Source: RPRC01 sp034933285
GTDB taxonomy: Bacteria > Desulfobacterota > Desulfuromonadia > Geobacterales > Geobacteraceae
DNA: 64,000 nt
Direction of reading: 5' to 3'
Assembly: GCA_034933285.1 (NCBI GenBank)
Contig: JAYFNT010000007.1
Span: 1 to 64,000, forward strand
Made by a program: the position numbers and the translations under genes. How positions within the stretch are numbered: position 1 is the first letter of the stretch; every line of letters starts with the position of its first letter. The notes beneath the pieces were generated by a model that saw only the letters and a list, made by a program, of their open reading frames with translations, did no database searches and was not told the origin of the DNA. Below are positions 16,400-25,291 of the stretch, in pieces.

Positions 16400-17221
16400 T
16401 TGAAGAACGTTATCACGATAGATGTCGAAGACTGGTTCCACGTCTGCGGATGCGAACCGGAAACACTGCCCGGAAATCTTCCCAAAAGGGTTCGCCCCAA
16501 TGTGGAAAAGATTCTCAGCCTTCTGGCTGAATATGATGTGGCGGCAACATTTTTCGTACTTGGCTCCCTGGCCGAAGACGACCCGACCCTTGTCCCCATG
16601 ATCGCTGAGGCAGGCCACGAAATAGCATCTCATGGGTATTCCCATAGGTTGCTGACCCGACTGGGTCCTGATGAATTCAGGCATGAACTGAAACTGACCG
16701 GCGATATTATCAAACGACAGACCGGCAGAAGACCTGCTGGATTCAGGGCGCCGCAATGGTCGTTGAAAATGACCGACTCATGGGCTTATGACATCCTGCA
16801 TGATGAAGGATATCTCTACGATTCCAGCTTGAACCCCCTCCCCCTTGTCGGCGACGGTTCCGGCCCTCTCTTCCCTTTCGGAGTCCGGAACGGAAAAGTG
16901 GACATGGTAGAGTTACCCCCCATGGTCACCCCCACGGCAGCCGGCAACCTTCCGACCGGCGGCGGATGGGGCTTCAGGTTCTTCCCTCTGCGGATGATAC
17001 GATCCACCATTCGCAGGTATAATCATTCCGGAGCCGCGGCAATTCTCTATCTCCACCCCCGTGAGATGGAAAGTGACGGTCCCCGTCTTCCGCTGCCGCC
17101 GCTGCGAAAATTCGCGACTTACGGTCCAAGGACAGAGGCAGGAGGACGTCTGCGCAATCTGCTCGAAAATTTCCGATTTCAGACCATGGAGCAACTGGCA
17201 AGTTCGTGGCAATCTGCATAG
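16400..17221 (+). CDS. Polysaccharide deacetylase (NodB/XrtA-locus type)
   Basis: 273 residues with no signal peptide. NodB-fold metal and catalytic motifs are seen: TIDVEDWFHV at the start, SHGYSH for the His pair and GFRAPQW. The form matches deacetylases found in exopolysaccharide loci with a C-terminal extension. It would remove N-acetyl groups from a sugar, perhaps on a lipid-linked substrate. The start is TTG 16400; no better in-frame start was found and the ribosome site is poor. It opens a nine-gene operon and overlaps the next gene by 16 nt. Confidence 0.85.
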   Translation: MKNVITIDVEDWFHVCGCEPETLPGNLPKRVRPNVEKILSLLAEYDVAATFFVLGSLAEDDPTLVPMIAEAGHEIASHGYSHRLLTRLGPDEFRHELKLTGDIIKRQTGRRPAGFRAPQWSLKMTDSWAYDILHDEGYLYDSSLNPLPLVGDGSGPLFPFGVRNGKVDMVELPPMVTPTAAGNLPTGGGWGFRFFPLRMIRSTIRRYNHSGAAAILYLHPREMESDGPRLPLPPLRKFATYGPRTEAGGRLRNLLENFRFQTMEQLASSWQSA

Positions 17222-17868
17222 TCATACCCGCATATAACGCCGCGGCGACCATTGTGCCTGTGGTCAGGGAGGTCGTTTCCCAGGGATATCCGGTCCTGGT
17301 TATTGACGACGGCTCTAACGACGGAACTGCCTCCCTGGTTTCGGGAAAAGCGGTGAAATGCATCAGTCACCGGTCCAACCGGGGCAAGGGCGCTGCTCTT
17401 CGTACCGGTTTCAGGTGCGCGCTGGAAGAAGGTTACAACGCTATCGTGACCATCGACTCGGACGGCCAGCACGACCCGTCGGCCATACCTCGGCTCGCAG
17501 CGTCAGCAGAAGAGAGGAAACTGGATATACTTATTGCGTCCAGAGCCACCCAGTTCGAAGAAATGGCCGGCCTCAGGAGTTCATGGAACCGTTTCGGAGT
17601 CTGGTGCATGGAGAAACGGACCGGATTTGAGATTACTGACAGCCAGTCCGGATTCCGGTATTATACTGCGAGACTTCTCAAAAATGTGGAATTGGCCGCG
17701 GACGGATATGAAATGGAAATGGAAGTGCTGATGAAGGCGTGGCGCAGCGGTTATGCCATCGGCAGCATCCCCGTAGCGGCCAGGGTTGCCGACGGCAGGT
17801 CCACCAGCCATTACCGTCCGGTTCGGGATACCTGGAACATATGCATGACCTTCCTGAAATATATGTAA
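17206..17868 (+). CDS. Family 2 glycosyltransferase (dolichyl-phosphate mannose synthase-like)
   Basis: 220 residues, one GT-A domain. The nucleotide-sugar motifs are intact: CIVIPAYNAAATI, VIDDGSNDGT, SNRGKGAALRTG and the DxD in TIDSDGQHDP. No C-terminal membrane segment, as in short DPM1-like enzymes that load a polyprenyl phosphate or a lipid with one sugar. Start is GTG 17206 inside the deacetylase gene. The overlap suggests the two act on the same glycan or glycolipid. Confidence 0.88.
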   Translation: MAICIVIPAYNAAATIVPVVREVVSQGYPVLVIDDGSNDGTASLVSGKAVKCISHRSNRGKGAALRTGFRCALEEGYNAIVTIDSDGQHDPSAIPRLAASAEERKLDILIASRATQFEEMAGLRSSWNRFGVWCMEKRTGFEITDSQSGFRYYTARLLKNVELAADGYEMEMEVLMKAWRSGYAIGSIPVAARVADGRSTSHYRPVRDTWNICMTFLKYM

Positions 17869-17888
17869 AGTAAGAAGGATACTTAGCC

Positions 17889-19274
17889 ATGCTTCAGAGT
17901 CTGAAAACCTATTCGACCGAAAAGATAATATCGCTGCTCCTTTCAATGGCGACCAACTCATCCAATGAGAACCTGGTGCGCATGACCTATCTGATGGAGC
18001 TGATCCCGAAGAAGGACTATTACCGGGAGCGGATTCGCTGGATCAGGCAGCTGATCAGGAAAAACCACCCCAGCATCGAGTTCCCGAGGAGGATCCTGCG
18101 TGACCTCCACCCGAACCAGCGCGACAAGTGGATATCCAACCTCGCGGTCAACCATTTGCTGTCAGGGACAAACAAGAGAAAGGCCTGGCTGGACCGGGAA
18201 GGATACTATCCTCCCTCGACCGTGGTCATCAGCCCCACCATGCGCTGCAACCTCAACTGTTACGGCTGCTATGCGGGCGATTATGACAAATCCCTTGAAC
18301 TCACCCGGGAGGAAATCGATTCGGTCCTGCTGCAGATGAAGGAAATGGGCGTCTATTTTGCGGTCATTTCCGGCGGCGAACCTTTTTTCAAGGAAGACAT
18401 CTTCGATATATTCGCCAAGCACAGCGACATGGCCTTCCTGGTCTTCACCCACGGCGGACTCATCGACGGAAAAATGGTGGAGCGCCTGATCCAGGTGGGG
18501 AACGTCATGCCCGCCTTTTCCCTGGAAGGGTACGAGAAAGAGACAGACGAACGGCGCGGACCGGGACATTTCGCCAAAGTGATGCGTGCCATGGACCTCC
18601 TGCGGAAAGCTGGGCTATCCTTTTGCGGCTCTTTCACCCAGACGAGCAAGAACACCGACATCATAACCGACGGGGACTACATCGACCTGCTGGTTGACAA
18701 GGGCTGTTCCGCCCTGTGGCTGTTCTCCTACGTGCCGGTGGGGAGGCAACCCGACCTGAAGCTGATGCCCGCCCCGGAACAGAGGGACCTGATGCGGAGA
18801 CGCACTGCCGAATTCCGCGCCTCCAAACCCATGATAATCGTGGATTTCTGGAATGACGGCCCCATTATCAGCGGCTGTATCGCCGGTGGGCGGAAATATT
18901 TCCACATCAACGCCAACGGAGATATCGAGCCGTGCGTCTTCTGCCACTTCGCAGTCGACAATATCCGCAGGACAACCCTGAAAGAAGCATTGCGGTCGCC
19001 CCTGTTCCGGAACATCCGTGAACGGCAGGGGCAGCATGAAAACCTGCTCAGGCCCTGCATGCTGATTGATCATCCCGATGTCGGACGCGAATTGTTCCAA
19101 AGCCCCGGTGTTTACGCCACCCATAATGGCGCAGAGCAGATCTTCACGGGTCTGTCGCAATCCATGGACTGCTACGCCGCCCATTACGCGGAGATCGCCG
19201 ATCGGGCATGGGAAAAGGATTTCTGCGGGCCAGCCGTGCAGAGGAAGAAACTGCTTTGCGGAAACAAGCCCTGA
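17889..19274 (+). CDS. Radical SAM / SPASM-domain protein
   Basis: 461 residues. The radical SAM cluster motif CNLNCYGC is at about 120-127, after a ~115-residue helical N-terminal extension. The C-terminal half has a SPASM-like cysteine set (SGCIAGG, IEPCVFCHF, CMLIDH, MDCYAAH) for extra Fe-S clusters. Such enzymes carry out radical modification of peptides or small molecules; similar forms occur in lipid and envelope loci. AAGGA lies before the ATG. The reaction is not known. Confidence 0.88.
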   Translation: MLQSLKTYSTEKIISLLLSMATNSSNENLVRMTYLMELIPKKDYYRERIRWIRQLIRKNHPSIEFPRRILRDLHPNQRDKWISNLAVNHLLSGTNKRKAWLDREGYYPPSTVVISPTMRCNLNCYGCYAGDYDKSLELTREEIDSVLLQMKEMGVYFAVISGGEPFFKEDIFDIFAKHSDMAFLVFTHGGLIDGKMVERLIQVGNVMPAFSLEGYEKETDERRGPGHFAKVMRAMDLLRKAGLSFCGSFTQTSKNTDIITDGDYIDLLVDKGCSALWLFSYVPVGRQPDLKLMPAPEQRDLMRRRTAEFRASKPMIIVDFWNDGPIISGCIAGGRKYFHINANGDIEPCVFCHFAVDNIRRTTLKEALRSPLFRNIRERQGQHENLLRPCMLIDHPDVGRELFQSPGVYATHNGAEQIFTGLSQSMDCYAAHYAEIADRAWEKDFCGPAVQRKKLLCGNKP

Positions 19275-19356
19275 TGGAGCCGATCCCGTTCTGCAGTCAA
19301 CCTATTGTGCCGGATTCATTCACCGCGGTTCATGGTTTGCCGGTGAGTTGCGCCCT

Positions 19357-20271
19357 GTGAAACTGTATAATAGCATCAACCTATTTTTCATCAACCTCCT
19401 GACCCTGGTGGCGCCGAGGGCCTTCTTCCCTTTTTTCGCGTTTGTTACCGGTGGACTGTTCTATATCCTCCTGGGCAGGATACGGCGCATCATCCGGGCC
19501 AATCTGCGGGTAATTACCGGGAAAAGGAATGTGGATAGGCTGGTTGTCGCCACCTTTTACAAATTTTCCCGCAATTGGACCGATGTCATGCTGATGATGC
19601 GGCTCAGGGGGAAAAAACTTGACGCCCTGATAGGCAGGAGGGTCGGTAAGGAATACCTGGACGACGCCCTGGCAAAAGGTCATGGCGCCATCCTCATCTC
19701 CCCTCACCTGGGCAACTGGGAGCTGGGAGGATTGGGATTGGCGGAAATGGGATTTCCCATCAATGTCCTTACCTTTCGCGAGCCGGACGAACGGGTGAAC
19801 GAACTCAGGGAAAGGGTGCGCAACGAACGGGGCATACGCTTCATATATGTGGACCGGCACGATACTTCGCCACTGGCGATCATCGAAGCGGTAAACGCCC
19901 TGCGACGCAATGAAATCCTGGCTCTCCTGGGAGACCGGGATGGTTCTTCACATACTGCTTCCATGGAATTTTTCGGCATCAAAACGGACATCCCACTGGG
20001 TGCCGCCTACTTGTCGCTGGCCAGCGGAGCCCCGGTGTTCCCGGTTTTTGTCCCTCTGGAAGGCAGCCGTTATGCCACGATCATGGAAGGACCGATCCGT
20101 TTCTCCGCCGGGCACGGCGGCCACAAAAATGCCATCATGGAAGGAACTGCGGAAATACTGAGGGTTTTCGAAAAATACATCAGGGCCTATCCCGACCAGT
20201 GGTACAACTTTTTCGACTACTGGGAACTGGTGGACGGCCGGGAAAAGGATGCTTCATGCCAGAGGAATTGA
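19357..20271 (+). CDS. Lysophospholipid acyltransferase, LpxL/HtrB family
   Basis: 304 residues with an N-terminal membrane segment (FFINLLTLVAPRAFFPFFAF). The catalytic HxxxxE motif is HLGNWE, followed by a conserved LALLGDRDGS segment and P-rich acceptor loop. The family moves acyl chains from ACP to a lipid or sugar acceptor at the inner membrane. Start GTG 19357 has GGTGAG nine nt upstream and gives normal family length; a longer frame reaching into the radical SAM gene is rejected. An ACP gene overlaps its end, so the acyl donor may be that dedicated ACP. Confidence 0.87.
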   Translation: MKLYNSINLFFINLLTLVAPRAFFPFFAFVTGGLFYILLGRIRRIIRANLRVITGKRNVDRLVVATFYKFSRNWTDVMLMMRLRGKKLDALIGRRVGKEYLDDALAKGHGAILISPHLGNWELGGLGLAEMGFPINVLTFREPDERVNELRERVRNERGIRFIYVDRHDTSPLAIIEAVNALRRNEILALLGDRDGSSHTASMEFFGIKTDIPLGAAYLSLASGAPVFPVFVPLEGSRYATIMEGPIRFSAGHGGHKNAIMEGTAEILRVFEKYIRAYPDQWYNFFDYWELVDGREKDASCQRN

Positions 20272-20513
20272 TAAACCAGGTGAAACAACTGATCATAGAC
20301 AGTCTCCGGATCGAGGGAATGAACCCGGACGACATCGAAACTGATGCTCCGCTTTTCGGAGAAGGACTGGGTCTCGACTCCATCGATGCCCTGCAGCTGG
20401 TTGTGGCAATGGAAAAGGATTTCGGGGTAATCGTACCCGATGCGGCCACCGGCACGGTTGTGTTCCAGTCCGTGCGCAGCATGGCCCAGTATATCGCGGA
20501 AAACAGGAAGTGA
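20256..20513 (+). CDS. Acyl carrier protein
   Basis: 85 residues, acidic, with the phosphopantetheine attachment motif GLDSIDALQL (Ser about 42). It overlaps the acyltransferase by 16 nt and its stop overlaps the next start as GTGA, so it is tightly coupled. Distinct from the housekeeping AcpP in having DSI rather than DSL and in its setting. It likely carries the acyl chain worked on by the operon. Confidence 0.93.
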   Translation: MPEELINQVKQLIIDSLRIEGMNPDDIETDAPLFGEGLGLDSIDALQLVVAMEKDFGVIVPDAATGTVVFQSVRSMAQYIAENRK

Positions 20514-21823
20514 AACTGCTGCTCATGGCCCCCGGCTGGCCCAAGGGAAGGCTGTGGGGCGAGCTGGGATTCAAGTTTCCTTCCCTCTCCCTCGCAGCAA
20601 TCGCGGCAGTCACTCCGGCCAGGTGGCAGGTTGAACTGGCCGACGAAAACATCGAGTCAATCGATTTCGACCGGGATGTTGACCTGGTGGCATTGACCGC
20701 CATGACCCCCCAGGCGCCCCGCGCCTACCAGATCGCTGATGAATTCAGGAAACGGGGTGTCTCCGTCGTCATCGGCGGTTTCCACGCCAGCAACCTCCCG
20801 GATGAAGCCCTGCGGCACGCAGACGCAGTTGTGGTCGGCGAAGGGGAGCTGGTCTGGCCCCGGCTGCTGGCCGATTTCGAAAAGGGCGCCCTTGAAAGGT
20901 CCTACCGGGCGGCAGGACACCTGGACATGGGAGAGATACCTCCTGCCCGGCGGGAAATCTTTACGGGCAAGAAATATCTTTTCACCAACACCATCCAGAC
21001 CACTCGCGGCTGTCCTTTCGACTGCGAGTTCTGCTCGGTCACGGCATTCTACGGGAGGAAGTACCGGGAACGGCCGGTGGATTCCGTTCTGCAGGAACTG
21101 GAGATCTTGCGTCGAAAAAACTCCTTCGCGTTTTTCGTCGACGACAACCTGGTCGGCAACCGCCGCTTTGCCCTCGAATTGTTCGACGGCATGCGGGGCA
21201 TGGGTTTCAAATGGCTTTCCCATGCGCCCATCGACCTGGCGCGGGACCGCGAACTCCTCCGCTCAGCAGGGGAAGCCGGCTGCGTCGGCATGTTCGTGGG
21301 TTTTGAATCGCTGAATGAAAAATCGCTTGCGGCAATGGGGAAAGTCACCAATCGCGCCGCCAGCTATCTCGAGGATTCCCGGGCATTCCGCGACAACGGC
21401 ATCGGCATCCTGGGTTCATTCGTCCTGGGTTATGACGGCGATAAGCCGGATGTTTTCGAGAAAATCCTTTCATTCTGCGAACAGGCCAGGCTGGAGGCAG
21501 CCATTTTCCCGATTCTCACCCCTTACCCTGGCACCGCGGTCAGAGCCCGCTTGGAGGCAGAGGGAAGAATTGTCTCCAATAACTGGGAAGACTATGACAT
21601 GGGCCACGTGACCTTCCGCCCGACAGGAATGAGCTCTGAGGAACTCCAGGCCGGACATGACTGGCTCAATCGCTCGTTTTACTCGTTCGGCTCGATGTAC
21701 CGGCGGATATTCAAGGCTCACCGTTCGGTACAGGTTTTCGCGCCGATGAACTTCGGTTTCCGAAGCGCCATCCGGAGGACGGAAAAAGCCAGAAGCAAGC
21801 AGCAGGCAACTTGCAGCAAATAA
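20510..21823 (+). CDS. B12-binding radical SAM enzyme, first copy
   Basis: 437 residues. An N-terminal cobalamin-binding-like Rossmann domain (about 1-140; IGGFHASNLPDEAL, VVVGEGE) precedes a radical SAM core with CPFDCEFC at about 168. The class includes methylases, cyclases and isomerases acting on unreactive carbons. The start GTG overlaps the ACP stop, which suggests an ACP-bound acyl substrate. Similar proteins are found in clusters proposed to make unusual membrane lipids. Confidence 0.9.
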   Translation: MKLLLMAPGWPKGRLWGELGFKFPSLSLAAIAAVTPARWQVELADENIESIDFDRDVDLVALTAMTPQAPRAYQIADEFRKRGVSVVIGGFHASNLPDEALRHADAVVVGEGELVWPRLLADFEKGALERSYRAAGHLDMGEIPPARREIFTGKKYLFTNTIQTTRGCPFDCEFCSVTAFYGRKYRERPVDSVLQELEILRRKNSFAFFVDDNLVGNRRFALELFDGMRGMGFKWLSHAPIDLARDRELLRSAGEAGCVGMFVGFESLNEKSLAAMGKVTNRAASYLEDSRAFRDNGIGILGSFVLGYDGDKPDVFEKILSFCEQARLEAAIFPILTPYPGTAVRARLEAEGRIVSNNWEDYDMGHVTFRPTGMSSEELQAGHDWLNRSFYSFGSMYRRIFKAHRSVQVFAPMNFGFRSAIRRTEKARSKQQATCSK

Positions 21824-21844
21824 AATCCGGAGTAATCATCTGCC

Positions 21845-22693
21845 ATGAACTGTTTCATGTTCCCGGGCCAGCCCCTTTCCCACAGCGGCGTTATTCCCGA
21901 AGATAGCGATTTTCACCATATCGCACGGCTTGTTCACGAAAGGGCCGGGCTGAACCTGAACGACTTTAACTGGACCGGGCAACAGGCCACAGAGTCGGTC
22001 GCACTCCAGGTTTACGGCGTGGCCATGAGCCTTTACCGGGCAAGGGTGCTTTCACGCGAAGGCATCAGGCCGCGAATCATAGCTGAGCACAGCATGGGCA
22101 TCTATCCTGCTCTGGTCGCAAGCGGCGCTCTGCCCGAAGGAGATGCGCTGGAGCTTACGGCCCGCATCGGGCGCTGCATGAGCGTCATGTCCGAAAAAGG
22201 CGAATATGCCCTTGGCTGCATCGTGGGGCTGCCGGCGGAAACCGTCCTTGCCATCGCCGAAAACAGCAGTGTCTTCATGGCGAACTACAACACTTCGCGC
22301 CATTTTCTTCTTGCGGGAAAGCGCCGCAATATCGAGTCAATGGAAGCGGAAGCGCTGGCTGGCGGCGCTTTTTCCGTTAAGCTCTTTCCTTGCGACGCGC
22401 CGCTCCACACCCCGCTGATGGAATCCATTTCTGCGCGCCTGCGTGAGATAATAGCTGAATACCGCTATGGAGAACCCGCGCTCCCTCTCATGAACCATAT
22501 CGACCAGAACTTTCTTACTTCCGCCGATGTGCCTGATTTCCTGCTTCGGGAACTTCTTCAGCCGGTGTACTGGGAAAGGAGCTATCAGGCCTTGCGTGAA
22601 GCGGGGGTCACCAAATATCATGAGGTTGGCGTCGGAGATGCGCTGAAGAAATACAACCGCTGGATAGAAAGCGAGGCAGCGCGGTCGCTATGA
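21845..22693 (+). CDS. Acyltransferase-domain protein, malonyl-CoA:ACP transacylase-like
   Basis: 282 residues of the FabD fold. The nucleophile elbow reads EHSMG (GHSxG in most relatives), and a His follows at the expected place (CDAPLHTPLM). It would load an extender unit on the operon's ACP. The Gly-to-Glu change before His is unusual and may alter the substrate. An ATG at 21845 follows the radical SAM gene by 21 nt; its stop overlaps the thioesterase start. Confidence 0.87.
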   Translation: MNCFMFPGQPLSHSGVIPEDSDFHHIARLVHERAGLNLNDFNWTGQQATESVALQVYGVAMSLYRARVLSREGIRPRIIAEHSMGIYPALVASGALPEGDALELTARIGRCMSVMSEKGEYALGCIVGLPAETVLAIAENSSVFMANYNTSRHFLLAGKRRNIESMEAEALAGGAFSVKLFPCDAPLHTPLMESISARLREIIAEYRYGEPALPLMNHIDQNFLTSADVPDFLLRELLQPVYWERSYQALREAGVTKYHEVGVGDALKKYNRWIESEAARSL

Positions 22694-23109
22694 AATACCA
22701 CGAAACCAGGATACGTGTCAGGTTCAACGAAGTCGACTCCTACCGGGTTGCATGGCATGGCAATTATGTCTCCTGGATGGAGGTCGGGAGGAACGAGCTG
22801 GCCGGCATGTTCGAGCTGAATGCGGACCAGGTATACTCACTGGGGTACCTGGCGCCGGTCGTGGATCTTCAGCTGAAGTACAGGAAACCCTCTCTTTTCG
22901 ACGAAGAACTGAAGATCAGGACCTCCGTGAAGCGGACGGAGACCGCGACAATGGAATTCATTTGTGAAATCCTCGGCCCCGATGATTCCCTCCGCGCTTC
23001 AGGCCGCTGTGTCCTGGTGCTTACCGACCTGAACGGCATCCTCCAGTTCACCCTCCCGCCGGCAATCGGCGAAAGGATCGACAGGCTGCTGGCATACCTG
23101 GAGGTCTGA
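22690..23109 (+). CDS. Acyl-CoA/ACP thioesterase, 4HBT hotdog family
   Basis: 139 residues, a single hotdog domain of the YbgC/FadM type. The active-site segment FNEVDSYRVAWHGNYVSWME holds the Asp and the HGNY turn. It should hydrolyse an acyl thioester, freeing or editing the chain built by the operon. It overlaps both neighbours (ATGA at each side). Confidence 0.9.
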   Translation: MKYHETRIRVRFNEVDSYRVAWHGNYVSWMEVGRNELAGMFELNADQVYSLGYLAPVVDLQLKYRKPSLFDEELKIRTSVKRTETATMEFICEILGPDDSLRASGRCVLVLTDLNGILQFTLPPAIGERIDRLLAYLEV

Positions 23110-24503
23110 TGGACATACTCCTCATCTCCGCGAACCGCGAAAAGAGCCCCTACCCGGTTTTTCCCCTTGGTCTCGCCTACCTGGCCGGCCCCCTGGCAGC
23201 GGCCGGACATGACCTCCGGGCACTAGACCTCTGTTTCGAAGATGATCCGGAAGCAGCCATTTCCCAAGCCCTCTCCGCTTCGGCGCCCGATGCCGTCATC
23301 ATATCCATTCGCAACATCGACAACGTCACCTATCCGGGCTCCCGGTCATATCTTGCGGGAGTCAGGAAGGTGGTGGACCAGTGCCGCGGCAGTGCTGCCG
23401 TGATCCTGGGCGGTTCCGGGTATTCCATCATGCCCCGTGAAATCCTGGAGTTTCTCGACGGAGACTTCGGAATAGTCGGCGAAGGCGAGGAAGTGCTTCC
23501 CCGCCTGCTGGCGTGCCTCGCCGGAAATGATTCCCCCCGTCACCTTCAGGGCGTTCTAGTCAAAGGCGAGGCCGGGCACCTCCCCCCCCATCCAGTGGAA
23601 ATGATCGGCCGGCCGGAACGTCATCTATTCCCCGTGAAACGCTACAACCGCGAAGGAGGAATGGCTAACCTGCAGACCAAGCGCGGCTGTCCCTTTTCCT
23701 GTATTTACTGCACTTACCCCATTCTGGAGGGAAGCCGGGTCCGCCTGCGGAATATTGAGGAGATCATTCATGAAATCCGCGAACTGGTGGAAAATTTCGG
23801 CACTGAATACGTCTACTTCGTGGACGATATCTTCAACTACCCCATGGACTTCGCCGAATCCCTCTGCAAAGCCATCATTGCATCCGGGCTGAAGCTTAAA
23901 TGGTCGGCCTTCATCAACCCAGGCTTCATCACGGCCGAACTGGTCCGCCTCATGGTTGAAGCGGGTTGTGACGCCATGGAATTCGGCACGGACTCCGGCT
24001 CACCGACGATGCTCATGAGCCTTGGCAAATCCTTCGGACCCGATGAAATCCGCTCCGCCTCGGCACTGTGCCGCGATGCCGGAGTGGACTTCGCCCATTA
24101 CATCCTGTTCGGCGGACCGGGAGAGACAGAGCGCACGGTCATGGAAAGCTTTGCCCTAATGGACGAGGTTGAGCCGACAGCGGTCATAGGCATGACGGGC
24201 ATCCGCATATTCCCCGGCACGTGCCTCTATCGAAAAGCGATAGAAGACGGCATAATAACAGCTGACACACCGCTGCTTGACCCCGTTTTCTACCTTTCAC
24301 CCACCATGGGCACTACACTCTGCGACCTGGTTACCACCGAGGCCATGAAGCGCAGGAACTGGGTGGTGCCCGGCCTGGAAATCAACATGAGTGACGCAAT
24401 GCTGGCGGCGCTACGCAGCTTCCCGGTCAAGGGGCCGCTGTGGAAGCTCATGAAACGACTGGGCAGGACCCGCCAGAGGCCCATGTCGGGTGGCGGCAAA
24501 TAA
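23109..24503 (+). CDS. B12-binding radical SAM enzyme, second copy
   Basis: 464 residues, last gene of the operon. N-terminal B12-binding-like domain (about 1-140; FPLGLAYLAGPL, ILGGSGYSIMP, GIVGEGEEVLP), then the radical SAM core with CPFSCIYC near 197. It resembles proteins annotated as lipid-biosynthesis B12-binding/radical SAM enzymes, including forms tied to proposed ladderane clusters; that is family knowledge recalled, not tested here. It shares domain order but little detail with the copy at 20510-21823, so the two probably catalyse different steps. Confidence 0.9.
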   Translation: MDILLISANREKSPYPVFPLGLAYLAGPLAAAGHDLRALDLCFEDDPEAAISQALSASAPDAVIISIRNIDNVTYPGSRSYLAGVRKVVDQCRGSAAVILGGSGYSIMPREILEFLDGDFGIVGEGEEVLPRLLACLAGNDSPRHLQGVLVKGEAGHLPPHPVEMIGRPERHLFPVKRYNREGGMANLQTKRGCPFSCIYCTYPILEGSRVRLRNIEEIIHEIRELVENFGTEYVYFVDDIFNYPMDFAESLCKAIIASGLKLKWSAFINPGFITAELVRLMVEAGCDAMEFGTDSGSPTMLMSLGKSFGPDEIRSASALCRDAGVDFAHYILFGGPGETERTVMESFALMDEVEPTAVIGMTGIRIFPGTCLYRKAIEDGIITADTPLLDPVFYLSPTMGTTLCDLVTTEAMKRRNWVVPGLEINMSDAMLAALRSFPVKGPLWKLMKRLGRTRQRPMSGGGK

Positions 24504-24606
24504 TCCGCAAGAACTTTCCTCAAAACAAGGTTGTGCTCTCGTATCTTAATCGACACGCTTTGGATCTTGCAACCGATCCCACGCCTTATCCGGCCCTGTG
24601 GGCCAC

Positions 24607-24688
24607 CTTCTCCCTTAATGGAGAAAGTGTTGCCGAAATGCCCTCGCCATCAAGGGAGAGGGCGGGCGCAGCCCGGGTGAGGGGGGCG
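24607..24688. repeat. Intergenic GC repeat of the CCCTCxCCC / GGGTGAGGG type
   Basis: The spacer between the convergent lipid operon and T6SS cluster holds inverted pieces (CTCCCTTAATGGAGAAAG; CCCTCGCC...GGGAGAGGGCGGGCGC; CCCGGGTGAGGGGG). These match a repeat common in Geobacter-like genomes, here in a worn copy. It may also serve to end transcription from both sides. Confidence 0.45.
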
Positions 24689-24693
24689 AATAT

Positions 24694-25104
24694 TTATAAT
24701 CGGACGCGAACCCTGCCATCAGTGCCGACAACCGTCTCAAGAAGAACCTGACGGTCCCCTTCCATCGCCAGGAAGGCGATGACCTGAAAACGCAGGGTCA
24801 GGTCATCATCCTCCCTGGGAATGAACGTTACGCTTGCCCCCGACAGTCTCGGCTCATACCTGTCGATGGCATTGCGAATGCTCTCTTCGATCTGCCGCAC
24901 CGAATCGGGATAGGTCTGGAAAAACTCCAGGAAATCGGGGACCCCGTAATCATCGGCGATAAGGACGTTTCCCTGCCGGGTATTGAGAATACGCTGCAGG
25001 TGGTCGACAATCGAATCCACGCACAGCTTGCGGTCCTTGCCGCCGCGCCGCGCCGGCTGCCGCTCCTGCGCCCTGATCCGCTCGGACAAGCGCTGTTCGT
25101 GCAT
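24694..25104 (-). CDS. tssE: T6SS baseplate protein TssE (gp25-like)
   Basis: 136 residues of the GPW/gp25 fold, which forms part of the T6SS baseplate wedge at the sheath base. Typical segments: DSIVDHLQRILNTRQG, VPDFLEF, IEESIRNAIDRYEPRL and LRFQVIAFL. The start at 25104 has GAGGTG upstream; a TTG six codons earlier is in the ribosome site. It is last in the minus-strand T6SS array, 187 nt after the M48 protease gene, an unusual place since tssE normally sits beside tssB/C or tssF. Confidence 0.9.
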   Translation of the reverse strand: MHEQRLSERIRAQERQPARRGGKDRKLCVDSIVDHLQRILNTRQGNVLIADDYGVPDFLEFFQTYPDSVRQIEESIRNAIDRYEPRLSGASVTFIPREDDDLTLRFQVIAFLAMEGDRQVLLETVVGTDGRVRVRL

Positions 25105-25291
25105 GGTTGGGACACCTCGCAAAAGCAGGTCATGAGGCTGAAGGCTGAAGGTAAAAGCGCTTACTTCCGGCTTTTATTCATCAGAAGTTGATGCGACTGA
25201 GCCACCAATGACTAATCCTGTGATGATTGAATGACGAATATGCGAAAACTCCGAATAAATTCCTTCAGCCTTTAACCTATCTACCGTTTCT

